Shown here: positions 42,169-53,084 of the stretch, one piece after another
How positions within the stretch are numbered: the stretch's first letter is position 1
Layout of the letters: every line of letters starts with the position of its first letter
Notes under the pieces: generated by a model
Databases searched by the model: none
Seen by the model: the letters and a program-made list of their open reading frames with translations, nothing else
Told to the model about the DNA's origin: nothing
Translations under genes and position numbers: made by a program
Assembly (NCBI GenBank): GCA_044344715.1
Contig: JBIJCI010000001.1
Span: 66,226 to 130,225, forward strand
Length of the DNA stretch: 64,000 bases
Direction: 5' to 3'
Source: F1-60-MAGs027 sp044344715
GTDB taxonomy: Bacteria; Actinomycetota; Acidimicrobiia; Acidimicrobiales; Ilumatobacteraceae

Positions 42169-43402
42169 GCTTCCCGACGAGGTCATCGTAGCCACGGTCA
42201 ATGTGGTGAATTTCACGCACGACGGTCTTCCCGTTCGATACGAGACCTGCCACCACCAGCGCAGCACCCGCGCGGATGTCGGGGACCGAGACGTCGTTGC
42301 CGATCAGTTCGTACAGCCCCTTGACCGTGGCTTTGTTGCCGTAGATGGCGATCGAGGCACCGAGTTTGCGGAACTCCTCGATGTAACGGAATCGTCCCGG
42401 GAAGAGCGTCTCGGTGACCGATCCCTCACCGCGACTGACGCAGAGCATCGCGACGAGGAGCGGCTTGTAGTCGGTGGCGATACCGGGATACGGCTCGGTG
42501 ACGAAGTCAATCGCCCGGAGACGTTCGTGCGACGTGACACGGATGCCGTCCCGTTGCGGCGTGACTGCCACGCCCATCCGGGCGTAACAGTTGAGTAGTT
42601 CCTCCATGTGCTCGGTGCGCGCCGAACGAACCAGGACGTCACCCCCGGCCACCGCCACCGCCGCCATGTACGTTGCCGCCTGCACACGATCCGGCACGAC
42701 GGTGTGTCGTGTTCCCTTCAGCGTTCCACGCTCGCACCCGTGGATGACCAACCGTGACGTGCCGATGCCCTCGATGTCGGCACCCATCGCAACCAGCATG
42801 TTGCAAAGATCCTGCACTTCGGGTTCGCGGGCGGCATTGTCGATGACGGTGACTCCGCGCGCATAGATCGCCGCGGTGAGGAGGTTCTCGGTGGCACCGA
42901 CGCTCGGAATGTCGAGCTCGATGTCGGTTCCCTTCAGGCGTTCGGCGTGCGCGTAGATGTCGTAGAGGCCCTCCTCGACCGTCGCACCCATCTTCTGCAG
43001 GCCCGACACGTGGAGGTTGATCGGACGACCACCGAAGTCGTCGCCTCCCGGCCAGTTGATGCGTGCCGACCCGTAGTGCGTAAGGAGCGGGCCGAGCACG
43101 TTGAGGCTGGCCCGCATCTTGTCGAACTTCTCGAACGGAACCTCCGGTGTGATGTTCCCCTTGTTGGAGAGGCTCAGCTCGTGCGGCCCCAACCACTCGG
43201 ACGCAACGCCGAGTGCCGCGAGCGTGTCGGCCATCTTGTGCACGTCGGTGATCGCGGGAACGTTCGTCAGTACGTAGTCACCTTCCGCCAGCAGGGTGGC
43301 GGCCATCAGCTTGAGCACGGAGTTCTTGGCGCCCGGCACCTGGACCGAACCCGAGAGGGGGCCGCTGCGGCGCACGATGATGCGCGGGGACTCGACTTTC
43401 AC
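42134..43402 (-). CDS. murA: UDP-N-acetylglucosamine 1-carboxyvinyltransferase MurA (Asp-type)
   Basis: 422 residues, EPSP-synthase fold. VPGAKNSVLKLMAATLLAEG, TVVPDRVQAATYMAAVAVAG and PYPGIATDYKPLLVAMLCVS are family segments. It starts peptidoglycan synthesis by adding enolpyruvate to UDP-GlcNAc. The active-site loop reads WPGGDDFGGRPINLH: Asp121 stands where most bacteria have the Cys that fosfomycin alkylates, as in mycobacterial MurA. Two tandem GTG codons (43405, 43402) are possible; 43402 is 7 nt from the -10 CATACT. Confidence 0.95.
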   Translation of the reverse strand: MKVESPRIIVRRSGPLSGSVQVPGAKNSVLKLMAATLLAEGDYVLTNVPAITDVHKMADTLAALGVASEWLGPHELSLSNKGNITPEVPFEKFDKMRASLNVLGPLLTHYGSARINWPGGDDFGGRPINLHVSGLQKMGATVEEGLYDIYAHAERLKGTDIELDIPSVGATENLLTAAIYARGVTVIDNAAREPEVQDLCNMLVAMGADIEGIGTSRLVIHGCERGTLKGTRHTVVPDRVQAATYMAAVAVAGGDVLVRSARTEHMEELLNCYARMGVAVTPQRDGIRVTSHERLRAIDFVTEPYPGIATDYKPLLVAMLCVSRGEGSVTETLFPGRFRYIEEFRKLGASIAIYGNKATVKGLYELIGNDVSVPDIRAGAALVVAGLVSNGKTVVREIHHIDRGYDDLVGKLSGLGADVTRV

Positions 43403-43423
43403 CACTCTCAGTATGCTCGCGCC
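43403..43423. promoter_or_regulatory. Overlapping divergent -10 elements murA / MFS
   Basis: The plus-strand TATGCT (43412-43417, 6 nt before GTG 43424) and the minus-strand CATACT (43415-43410, 7 nt before GTG 43402) share four bases. Two polymerases cannot occupy both, so the two genes should compete. No SD is present on either side. Confidence 0.55.
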
Positions 43424-44626
43424 GTGGCAACGGTCGGTGAACGCCGCACGCTCGCCCTGCTGGGATTGGCGTCGCTGCCCTTTGCATTCGTCAACACGCT
43501 CTTCACCCAGACGGTCTCCTTCGCCGCCGACGACTTCGGTCGGAGCGATGCCGATATCGGCTTCGGGGCCGCCGTCGTGCGCTGGGGCGTGCTCATCGTT
43601 CCGCCGATTGCACTGATTGCCGACCGCGCCGGCCGGCGACGGGTGCTCGTCACCACGGCATGGGCTTCGCCCGTGCTCGCCGCACTCGGTGCGCTCGCCC
43701 CGAGCTACGGCTGGCTCGTTGCGTCGCAGGCGGCTGCGCGTCCGCTCGCCTTGGTCATGAACGTCATGATCCTCGTGATGCTCACCGAGGAGATGTCCCG
43801 TGAGCTGAGGGCGAGATCGATCGGATACGTGGGAATCGCCAGCAGTGCCGGTGCAGGTGCCGCGGTGATCGCCCTACCACTGGCCGATGTATCGCCATCC
43901 GGCTGGCGAATCCTCTATGCGCTCTCGCTGGTGTGGCTGCCGGTCGCCTACGTTCTCACCCGTCACCTGCGCGAGACGTCACGGTTCACGAACCTCGGTA
44001 CGTCCGGGATGCCGGCCGAATCGTCGACCATCGTGCCCGGGCGTCTCATCGTGCAGATCGCCGCCGGATTCCTGACGAGCATCTTCGTCGGAGCCGCCAG
44101 CGTGTACCTCGTCAACTACCTCCGCGACGAGCGGAACTTCGACGCACTGACGGTGAGTCTGTTCACCGTCGTGACCGCACTGCCCTCCGGTCTCGGGATC
44201 CTGCTCGGTGGTCGGCTCGCCGACGTGCGGGGGCGCCGCGTCATCGGCGCGCTGATGCTCGCATCGGGTTCCCTGCTCGTCGCGACATCGTTCGCGGTGC
44301 ACGGCGTCACCATGTGGGTCAGCGAGATCCTCGGTGGAATCTGCCTCGGTATCGCCTTCCCCGCGCTCGGTGTCTACCGGGGCGAGATGTTCCCCACGAT
44401 GCGTCGCGGTCTCGGCGCATCAACCGTCACCGCGGGCAATCTCATCGGCGGCAGCATCGGACTGATCGTGGCGGGAACGCTGCTCGATTCCGGCTGGAGT
44501 TACGCGCGCGTGATGGGCACGCTCGTGATTGCCCCGCTCGCCGTGTCGGTGATCGTGCTCGGGTTCTTCCCGGAGACCGCGCACCGCGAACTCGAGGAGC
44601 TCAATCCGCGCGACGGCGCCGCCTGA
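43424..44626 (+). CDS. MFS transporter (12 TM)
   Basis: 400 residues. IALIADRAGRRRVLVTTAWA is motif A after TM2 and GGRLADVRGRRVIGALMLAS its repeat in the second half, so two six-helix halves are present. ETSRFTNLGTSGMPAESSTI is the central loop. Substrate unknown. GTG 43424 follows TATGCT by 6 nt. Convergent overlap of 26 bp with the NYN-S1 gene. Confidence 0.88.
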   Translation: MATVGERRTLALLGLASLPFAFVNTLFTQTVSFAADDFGRSDADIGFGAAVVRWGVLIVPPIALIADRAGRRRVLVTTAWASPVLAALGALAPSYGWLVASQAAARPLALVMNVMILVMLTEEMSRELRARSIGYVGIASSAGAGAAVIALPLADVSPSGWRILYALSLVWLPVAYVLTRHLRETSRFTNLGTSGMPAESSTIVPGRLIVQIAAGFLTSIFVGAASVYLVNYLRDERNFDALTVSLFTVVTALPSGLGILLGGRLADVRGRRVIGALMLASGSLLVATSFAVHGVTMWVSEILGGICLGIAFPALGVYRGEMFPTMRRGLGASTVTAGNLIGGSIGLIVAGTLLDSGWSYARVMGTLVIAPLAVSVIVLGFFPETAHRELEELNPRDGAA

Positions 44627-45572
44627 GCACCCTGGCGGCACGCGACTTTGCCGCAGTTTGGCGCGCCGCAGGTCTGGTCGCGCGTGCCTGACGAGTGGGT
44701 GCCGGCTTCTCGACCGGCAGCACGCTCACCTCGATGCTGCGGCGGGTCGGGTTGAATCCGCTCACCGAGAGCGAGAGTTGCTCGCCGATCTTGACGTACT
44801 CGCGCGGCGTGCGCGGGGCCGGGGACTTCATGAGCCGCAAGGGCAGGTAACCCGTAACGTCACCGAGGCGCACGTAGACACCGTGCGAGGCGAACGTGGC
44901 GACGACTCCCTTCACCTTGGTGCCGATCGGATGCTTCGCCGCGAACGACTCGTACTGCTCCGGCGAGTTCACCGCCGACGGAACCGACGACGTCCGCGGT
45001 GATGAGGTGGGCTTGGCGGAGGCTTCGCTCCGCGACGCCGCGCGAGCGTGCGACCTGGTCGGGCGGGGAATCGGTGCCGTCTTGTTCGGCACTCCGCGCC
45101 GCGGCACCGAGTCGGATTTCGGTCGCACGGGCAGGCGATCCACGAACACCCAACCGACGTGCGGTACCGGCTTTCCGCCCATCAGCCGACCCTCGTCGAA
45201 GAGCCAGCGATAGTGGTCGTGGAACTCCTGGTAGCTGTCGTTGGACAGCACCGTTGCCTTCACCTTGTCGGCGATCATCAGTACGAATCCGTCCCCGCGC
45301 CCGACGGCACCGGCCGGCGGCGTCACGAGCTCGCCGTTGGCGATCGCGTCGGCGAATTCGGCTGCTTCCTTCTTGTCGATTCGGTGCCCGAAACTCGCGT
45401 CCACGACGACCGTCACCTGGGCCTTCGGGAACTCCTTCATGAATGCCAGGACGGCCTCGTTGAGCTGCTTCAGGCTCGGACTTCCCCGACCCTCCGTCGC
45501 GAGGTTGCTGCCGTCCACCACCACCCGTGCGGGGGTCGATCGGGCGGCAACCTTGGCCTTGGTCGTCACCAT
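44601..45572 (-). CDS. NYN (Zc3h12a-like) ribonuclease domain fused to an S1 RNA-binding domain
   Basis: 323 residues. N-terminal PIN-like NYN domain: RVVVDGSNLATEGRG (first Asp), VTVVVDASFGHRID (second Asp), DGFVLMIAD and VLSNDSYQEFHDHYRWLFDE with the fourth acidic cluster. A Ser/Pro/Arg-rich linker (about 150-210) follows, then an S1 fold (GTKVKGVVATFASHGVYVRL, GDVTGYLPLRLM) and a basic tail. It is probably an endoribonuclease directed by the S1 domain to RNA or ribosomes. ATG 45572, 22 bp after kgd. Confidence 0.85.
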   Translation of the reverse strand: MVTTKAKVAARSTPARVVVDGSNLATEGRGSPSLKQLNEAVLAFMKEFPKAQVTVVVDASFGHRIDKKEAAEFADAIANGELVTPPAGAVGRGDGFVLMIADKVKATVLSNDSYQEFHDHYRWLFDEGRLMGGKPVPHVGWVFVDRLPVRPKSDSVPRRGVPNKTAPIPRPTRSHARAASRSEASAKPTSSPRTSSVPSAVNSPEQYESFAAKHPIGTKVKGVVATFASHGVYVRLGDVTGYLPLRLMKSPAPRTPREYVKIGEQLSLSVSGFNPTRRSIEVSVLPVEKPAPTRQARATRPAARQTAAKSRAARVLRRRRRAD

Positions 45573-45594
45573 GCCGCGACCCCGCTCCGGGCGG

Positions 45595-48500
45595 TTACCA
45601 CGCGGCGAAGGTCGCGTTCATCAAGTCGGCGAGCTCCTGGTCGTGCACGGCCTTCGAGCCGGTGGCAGGACTGCCGGATTCCACACGGGCCGCATGTCGC
45701 AGGTCGTATCCGCGATCCTTCAGACGCCAGATTCGATGTTCGACGAAGTTCCAGGCGCCCATGTTCTCCGGCTCTTCCTGCAGCCAGAGCACTTCCCTTG
45801 CATTCGGATAGCGGGCCAGCACCTCGCTGATCCGGGCCTCGGGGAACGGGTACAGCTGCTCGATACGCACGACGGCCACGGGGGCCGCCCGCTTCGTTCG
45901 CTCGTTCATCGCATCCCACGCCACCTTGCCGGAGCACAACACCACGCGGCGCACAGCCGCCGGATCGGTGACGAACGGATCGTCGAGCACCTCCTCGTAC
46001 GACCCGGTGGTCAGTTCGCCGACGGGTGAGCGACTCTCCTTCATGCGCAGCGGCTGCTTGGGCGTCATCACGACGAGCGGCTTGCGCACATCGCGGCGCA
46101 CCTGTCGACGCAGGAGGTGGAAGTACTGCCGGGCAGTGGTGGGGTATGCGACCTGGATGTTGTCCTCGGCGCACAACTGCAGGAAACGCTCGAGTCGAGC
46201 CGACGAGTGCTCGGGTCCCTGACCCTCCATACCGTGCGGCAGCAACAATACGAGTCCGTTGTGCTGACCCCACTTGTCCTCCGCGGCAACGAGGTACTGG
46301 TCGATGATGATCTGGGCACCGTTGACGAAGTCGCCGAACTGGGCCTCCCACATCACGAGAGCGGCGGGGTTGGCGTGCGAATAGCCGTACTCGAAGCCGA
46401 GTGCCGCGTACTCGGAGAGCAGCGAGTCGTACACCCAGAAACGACCCGTCGCGGAACCGAGGTTGGCGATCGGCGCATACTTCGCCTCGTTGACGTTGTC
46501 GACGAGCACGGCGTGGCGCTGGCTGAACGTGCCGCGTCGGCAATCCTCTCCGGCGAGACGAACGGGTGTGCCCTCGAGCACCAGCGAACCGAACGCAAGG
46601 GCCTCGGCCGTGGCCCAGTCGACCTCGCCGTCCCGTTCGTACGACTCCGCGCGACCCTCGAACTGACGCAGGAGCTTCGGGTGAACCGTGAATCCGTCAG
46701 GGTACGTGTTGAGCCCGGCGAACACCCGGTCGAGCACCGCACGATCGACACCCGTCGGTACGTGAGGTAGCACGCCGACGGGTTTGGGTGGCGGCGGAAC
46801 CTTGGTGACTTCGCGGGCGTGGGCCCGCGTCTCGTCGAGAGCCGACTGCAACTTGGCCTGGTAGTCGGCCAGTACCTTCTCGGCTTCCTCGACGGTGACA
46901 ACACCTCGCTTCACCAGCGCCTCGAGGTACAGCTTGCGCACGCTGCCCCGCTCGGCGATCGCCTTGTACATGAGTGGCTGGGTGTAACTCGGATCGTCGC
47001 CCTCGTTGTGTCCGTGGCGGCGGTAGCACACCATGTCGATCACGACGTCCTTGTGGAAGGTCTGCCGGTACTCGAAGGCCATCTTGGCCACCCGAACGCA
47101 CGCCTCGGGATCGTCGCCGTTCACGTGGAAGATCGGTGCACCGACCGACTTCGCGATGTCGCTGCAGTACTGCGACGAGCGCGCGTACTCCGGCGAGGTG
47201 GTGAAGCCGATCTGGTTGTTGATGATGAGATGGATGGTGCCACCGACGCGGTAACCGCTCGTGTCGCTCATCGCGAGACACTCCGCAACGACGCCCTGGC
47301 CGGCGAACGCCGCGTCGCCGTGTACGAGCAGCGGAAGCACGCTGTAGGCGCCGGCCGGTTCGATCTGGTCCTGCATCGCGCGGACGGTTCCGAGCACGAT
47401 CGGATCGACGGTTTCGAGGTGGCTGGGGTTCGATGCCAGCTCGACCGGGAGCAACGACCCGCTTCGCGCCTGGAACTTGCCGTTCGCGCCGAGGTGGTAC
47501 TTGACGTCGCCGGAACCCTGCACTGCGTGCGGATCCACGTGGCCCTCGAACTCCCCGAAGAGATGTTCGAGACTCTTGCCCACCACGTTGGCCAGCACGT
47601 TCAGCCGGCCCCGGTGCGCCATACCGATTACCGCACCGTCGAGTCCGTGGTCGGCGGAGAGGTTGAGGATCATGTCGAGAATCGGGATTGCCGACTCGGC
47701 TCCCTCCAACCCGAATCGCTTCGTGCCGACGTACTTGGTGGCGAGGAACCGCTCGAAGGCCTCGGCGGCATTGAGGCGCTCGAGGATCACCATCGGGTCG
47801 GGCTCGAAGTCGTTGGCACCGGATCCCTCGACGCGCTCCTGCACCCAACGTTGCTCGTCGGTGTGCTGGATGTGCATGTACTCGATGCCGATCGTTCGGC
47901 AGTACGCATCGCGCAGGACGCCCAGCAGCTCGCCGAGCGTGGACCGTTGTACGCCGCCGACACCGCCGGTCGCGAACTGGCGGTCGAGGTCCCAGATGGT
48001 GAGTCCGTAGGTGATCGGGTCGAGTTCGCGCGGCATGCGCGGCTGCTTCCAGCGGAGCGGATCGAGGTCGGCGATCAGGTGTCCGCGCACCCGGTGCACG
48101 CGGATGAGCGTGGCAACCTGCATCTGCTTGTGCGCCTGCATGTCGACACCCTCGAGATCGTTGGTGTCGGTGCGCCATTTCACCGCCTCGTACGGCACGC
48201 CGACGCTGCGGAAGAGGTGCTCGTAGAAGCCGTGCTCGCCGAGCAACAGCTCGTTGACGTACTTGAGGAAGAGGCCGCTCTCGGCGCCCTGGATGATGCG
48301 GTGGTCGTAGGTGCTCGTGATGGTGACCACCTTCGACACTCCGAGCTGCACGAGAGTCCGCTCGTCACTGCCCTGGAATTCCGCCGGGTAGTCGATGGAG
48401 CCGACACCGACGATGACGCCCTGGCCGACCATCAACCGCGGCACGCTCTGGTTGGTGCCGATCGTGCCGGGGTTGGTCAGGCTCACGTTGGCGCCCTGGA

Positions 48501-49290
48501 AGTCGTCGACGGTGAGCTTGTTGGTTCGCACCTTGCGGATGATCTCGTCGTACGCGCGGACGAAGCCCATGAAGTCGAGGGTGTCGGCACCCTTCAGCAC
48601 CGGCACCACGAGCGTGCGCTGACCAGAGCCCTTGTCGACGTCGACGGCGAGGCCGACGTTGACGTTGGTGTGACGCTGCAACTGCGGTTTCCCGTCGGCA
48701 TCGGCAACGAACACGTTCTTCATGTTCGGAACGGCGTCGACGATCGCCCGAACGACCGCGTAGCCGATGATGTGCGTGAAACTCACCTTGGACTGACCCG
48801 TACGCGACCGGTAGCCGTTGATCACCCGACGGTTGACCTCGAGCAGTTTGGCCGGCATCTGCCGGACACTGGTGGCGGTGGGGACGGTGAGGCTGCGATC
48901 CATGTTCGCCGCGATGGCCGCACCGACACCGCGGATCGGTTCGGGATCGCCCGGCGGCGTCAACACGGCCGGCTGTGGAGCGGGCGCCTCCGGAGTGGGG
49001 GTGATTCCGGCCGGACGCCGCGTCTGAAGCGTGTCGTCGACACCACGCGCTGCGCCGTTGCCGTTGGTCGCGGCACCGCGCGTCGGCTGCGGCACGTCAG
49101 CCGTCACCCGGGCTGCACGGGCCGGCGGGATGCTGCTCGGCGTGAAGTCACTGAAGAAGTCGCGCCACTCCGCGCCGACCGAGGACGGATTGTCGCGGTA
49201 CCGCTCGTACATCTCCTCGACGAGCCAGGAGTTGGTACCGAAATCGTCGCCAGATGCCGCACCGGGGGGCGTGTTCGTGGGCGAACTCAC
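45595..49290 (-). CDS. kgd: Multifunctional 2-oxoglutarate metabolism enzyme (E1o fused to E2-type acyltransferase domain)
   Basis: 1231 residues. The flexible N-terminus has GTNSWLVEEMYERYRDNPSS, then Pro/Ala-rich linker, an E2-like acyltransferase core (VSFTHIIGYAVVRAIVDAVP ... STYDHRIIQGAESG) and the thiamine-diphosphate E1 dehydrogenase (GMAHRGRLNVLANV, GDAAFAGQGVVAECLAMSD, CYRRHGHNEGDDPS). No lipoyl domain is present. This is the actinobacterial SucA/Kgd, the TCA-cycle 2-oxoglutarate entry point. GTG 49290 is 6 nt after TACGAT (49302-49297), leaderless-type; the 22-bp gap to the NYN-S1 gene suggests read-through. Confidence 0.95.
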   Translation of the reverse strand: MSSPTNTPPGAASGDDFGTNSWLVEEMYERYRDNPSSVGAEWRDFFSDFTPSSIPPARAARVTADVPQPTRGAATNGNGAARGVDDTLQTRRPAGITPTPEAPAPQPAVLTPPGDPEPIRGVGAAIAANMDRSLTVPTATSVRQMPAKLLEVNRRVINGYRSRTGQSKVSFTHIIGYAVVRAIVDAVPNMKNVFVADADGKPQLQRHTNVNVGLAVDVDKGSGQRTLVVPVLKGADTLDFMGFVRAYDEIIRKVRTNKLTVDDFQGANVSLTNPGTIGTNQSVPRLMVGQGVIVGVGSIDYPAEFQGSDERTLVQLGVSKVVTITSTYDHRIIQGAESGLFLKYVNELLLGEHGFYEHLFRSVGVPYEAVKWRTDTNDLEGVDMQAHKQMQVATLIRVHRVRGHLIADLDPLRWKQPRMPRELDPITYGLTIWDLDRQFATGGVGGVQRSTLGELLGVLRDAYCRTIGIEYMHIQHTDEQRWVQERVEGSGANDFEPDPMVILERLNAAEAFERFLATKYVGTKRFGLEGAESAIPILDMILNLSADHGLDGAVIGMAHRGRLNVLANVVGKSLEHLFGEFEGHVDPHAVQGSGDVKYHLGANGKFQARSGSLLPVELASNPSHLETVDPIVLGTVRAMQDQIEPAGAYSVLPLLVHGDAAFAGQGVVAECLAMSDTSGYRVGGTIHLIINNQIGFTTSPEYARSSQYCSDIAKSVGAPIFHVNGDDPEACVRVAKMAFEYRQTFHKDVVIDMVCYRRHGHNEGDDPSYTQPLMYKAIAERGSVRKLYLEALVKRGVVTVEEAEKVLADYQAKLQSALDETRAHAREVTKVPPPPKPVGVLPHVPTGVDRAVLDRVFAGLNTYPDGFTVHPKLLRQFEGRAESYERDGEVDWATAEALAFGSLVLEGTPVRLAGEDCRRGTFSQRHAVLVDNVNEAKYAPIANLGSATGRFWVYDSLLSEYAALGFEYGYSHANPAALVMWEAQFGDFVNGAQIIIDQYLVAAEDKWGQHNGLVLLLPHGMEGQGPEHSSARLERFLQLCAEDNIQVAYPTTARQYFHLLRRQVRRDVRKPLVVMTPKQPLRMKESRSPVGELTTGSYEEVLDDPFVTDPAAVRRVVLCSGKVAWDAMNERTKRAAPVAVVRIEQLYPFPEARISEVLARYPNAREVLWLQEEPENMGAWNFVEHRIWRLKDRGYDLRHAARVESGSPATGSKAVHDQELADLMNATFAAW

Positions 49291-49365
49291 GCCCCCATCG
49301 TACTTATCCGAACGACGCCATCCCGACGGGTGGCGTTGTCAAGGTGTTGCCCGTCGAGCTCACGC

Positions 49366-50124
49366 TCAGGCGAACATGAACTCCGACAGCAGCCACAGCA
49401 CGAGCCACAGGACGCCGCTCGTAATCAGCGCGTTCTTGTGCGACTCGTAGGGCCAGAGGAGCTTGTTGCCGGCGGCGGATCCGCCCAACTTGCCGAGGGC
49501 GTTCAACTGCAGGAGCGCGCCGATCACGACCGCGATGATCACGTACGTGAGGGCACTGGAGCTCGTGGCGTTGCCGAAGCTCTCGCCGTAGAAGTGGGCG
49601 GTGCCGACCATGAACCACAGCATCGAGACGGAGAAGATCAGGTTCTGGCGCGACGCGAGGAGGGCGCGCCGTCCGGCCGCAGGGGCATCGGGGTTGGCCT
49701 CGCCTCCACCCAACACGTTCACAGCGTTGGCCAGCACGACCTTCTGGTTCTTCCAAATGATCATCCAGACGTTCGCCGCCATGGTGAGCCCGTAGAGCAT
49801 GCCGACGGTGATGGCTGCGTTCTTGGCGTTCATCGAGTTCGCGCCGTCCCAGTTGAGGAAGTTGTCGTAGTACGTGGGCTGGCCGGTGATGAGGATGCCG
49901 GTGCCGAGCGTGGCAATCGCCGCCCAGCGGAACCACCACAGCGCGCGGCGAGCCAACTTGTCGATCGTGATGTTGCGGGCCTTGGCCTCGTCACCGTACG
50001 AAGCGAGGGCAGGAACCTGCACCAGGTTGAAGTAGTAGAGCAGGCCGATCCATGCGATACCGACGAGCACGTGCAGGTAGCGCACGAAGAAGTTGAGGAA
50101 GTAATCGCCAGAGAACAGTTCCAT
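49366..50124 (-). CDS. PuuD-like membrane protein (urate hydroxylase membrane domain without cytochrome c)
   Basis: 252 residues with about seven TM helices. NFFVRYLHVLVGIAWIGLLY with LYYFNLVQVPAL, WWFRWAAIATLGTGILITGQ and GMLYGLTMAANVWMIIWKNQ match the N-terminal membrane domain of PuuD. His residues in TM1 and later helices could bind heme. In known PuuD a cytochrome c domain follows; here the protein stops after the TM part (LWLVLWLLSEFMFA). The true substrate is therefore open. ATG 50124 has GGAGG 7 nt upstream. Confidence 0.75.
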   Translation of the reverse strand: MELFSGDYFLNFFVRYLHVLVGIAWIGLLYYFNLVQVPALASYGDEAKARNITIDKLARRALWWFRWAAIATLGTGILITGQPTYYDNFLNWDGANSMNAKNAAITVGMLYGLTMAANVWMIIWKNQKVVLANAVNVLGGGEANPDAPAAGRRALLASRQNLIFSVSMLWFMVGTAHFYGESFGNATSSSALTYVIIAVVIGALLQLNALGKLGGSAAGNKLLWPYESHKNALITSGVLWLVLWLLSEFMFA

Positions 50125-50209
50125 CGTTGGACCTCCGATTGGTGGTGTTGGCACCGAGCGACGAACATCGCTCGCCCATAGAACGTAGCGGAAAGTAGGT
50201 TGTACGGCG

Positions 50210-51885
<1,676 letters not shown>

Positions 51886-51889
<4 letters not shown>

Positions 51890-52209
51890 GCAACTCCACG
51901 GCGGTTCGTGTAATCCGTGCGGTCTGCATCCTCTGCTTCGTCGGCGGCATCGTCACCATGATCGTCGCCTCGATCGCCGACAACCGGATCGGCATCGTGT
52001 TGACGGCGGGCCTCGTCGGTGCGGTCGCGGCCATCGTTCTGTTGGCGGTGAGCACGGTCACGGCCCAACGACGCCTCGTCGAGTTCGACGAGGCGGACGC
52101 CGAAATCCTCGAGCACGGGATACGACGACTCACCGGGGCGGGAGTCGACGAAGCGGCCCTGCGCGATCTCGTGCGTCGCGCGATCGAACTCGGACGGCGG
52201 ACGCACTGA
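51886..52209 (+). CDS. Small two-helix membrane protein
   Basis: 107 residues. Two adjacent TM helices (VCILCFVGGIVTMIVASIAD and IGIVLTAGLVGAVAAIVLLA) and a charged C-terminal tail (EFDEADAEILEHGIRRLTGA). No family recognised. ATG 51886 overlaps the ABC-F stop (ATGA) and so is translationally coupled to it. Confidence 0.7.
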
Positions 52210-52234
52210 CCGCCGCGGTGGAGTGCCAGGAACG

Positions 52235-53038
52235 ATGACCGACCGACACGCGATGCAGATTCCGGCGTCGCTCGACGATGCCGAGCTCTCGATTCGACTG
52301 GCCCGCGAGGCCGGCGAGCGGCTCAAGGAACTTCGCGACCGGATGGCGCGCGAGGATGCCTCGCCCTGGTACATGATGGACGCCGGCGACGCACTCGCCC
52401 ATCGTTTCATCGTCGACACCCTGCACCGGGTACGACCCGATGATGCGGTGCTCTCGGAAGAGGGCGCCGATGATCCGCGGCGCCTCGCTGCCGAACGGGT
52501 GTGGATCATCGATCCGCTCGACGGCACCGCCGAGTTCGGCGAGGTCGACCGTGACGACTGGGCAGTGCACATCGCACTCTGGGAACGAAGCGCCGGCGCG
52601 AACGGGGAGCTCACTGCTGCCGCGGTGGGGCTACCCGCCCTCGACCTCGTGTTGTCGACCACCCCGGCGCCGGCAACACCGCCGCGGGCCGACCGTACTC
52701 CGCTCATGGTGGTGTCCCGGTCACGGACGCCGGCGGTAGCCGCCGCCGTTGCCACCGAGCTCGGTTTCGACGGTGTGCGACTCGGTTCGGCCGGGGCCAA
52801 GACCATGGCCGTCGTGCTCGGGAACGTCGATGTGTACCTGCATTCGGGTGGTCAGTACCAATGGGACTCCGCCGCACCGATTGCCGTTGCCAGGGCTGCC
52901 GGGCTGCACACCAGTCGTATCGATGGCAGCCCGCTCGTCTACAACGATCGGGACACATGGCTGCCCGACCTGCTGGTATGCCAACCGCACCTCGCCGATG
53001 ACATCCTGCGGGCAGTGCGCAACTTCACAGCCTCATAG
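52235..53038 (+). CDS. Inositol-monophosphatase-family phosphatase (CysQ-like)
   Basis: 267 residues. SEEGADD (metal-binding Glu pair), WIIDPLDGTAEFG (DPxDGT with two metal-binding Asp) and GGQYQWDSAAPIAVARAAG near the C-terminus (WDxxAA) define the Mg-dependent, lithium-sensitive phosphatase fold. DPLDGT-x-EF is most like 3'(2'),5'-bisphosphate nucleotidase (CysQ). An inositol or fructose-bisphosphate phosphatase is the alternative. ATG 52235 with AGGAACG upstream preferred over GTG 52223. Confidence 0.85.
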   Translation: MTDRHAMQIPASLDDAELSIRLAREAGERLKELRDRMAREDASPWYMMDAGDALAHRFIVDTLHRVRPDDAVLSEEGADDPRRLAAERVWIIDPLDGTAEFGEVDRDDWAVHIALWERSAGANGELTAAAVGLPALDLVLSTTPAPATPPRADRTPLMVVSRSRTPAVAAAVATELGFDGVRLGSAGAKTMAVVLGNVDVYLHSGGQYQWDSAAPIAVARAAGLHTSRIDGSPLVYNDRDTWLPDLLVCQPHLADDILRAVRNFTAS

Positions 53039-53084
53039 GCGACTCGGGGCGCCGCGAAGCGGATTGCATCGGCAGACTGCGGGG

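Noticed and set aside
46819..50181. Very long open frame (1120 codons) on the plus strand opposite kgd
   Set aside because: It mirrors the codon phase of a 1231-residue enzyme with clear domains; such antisense frames are common at this GC and the translation has no domain-like pattern.
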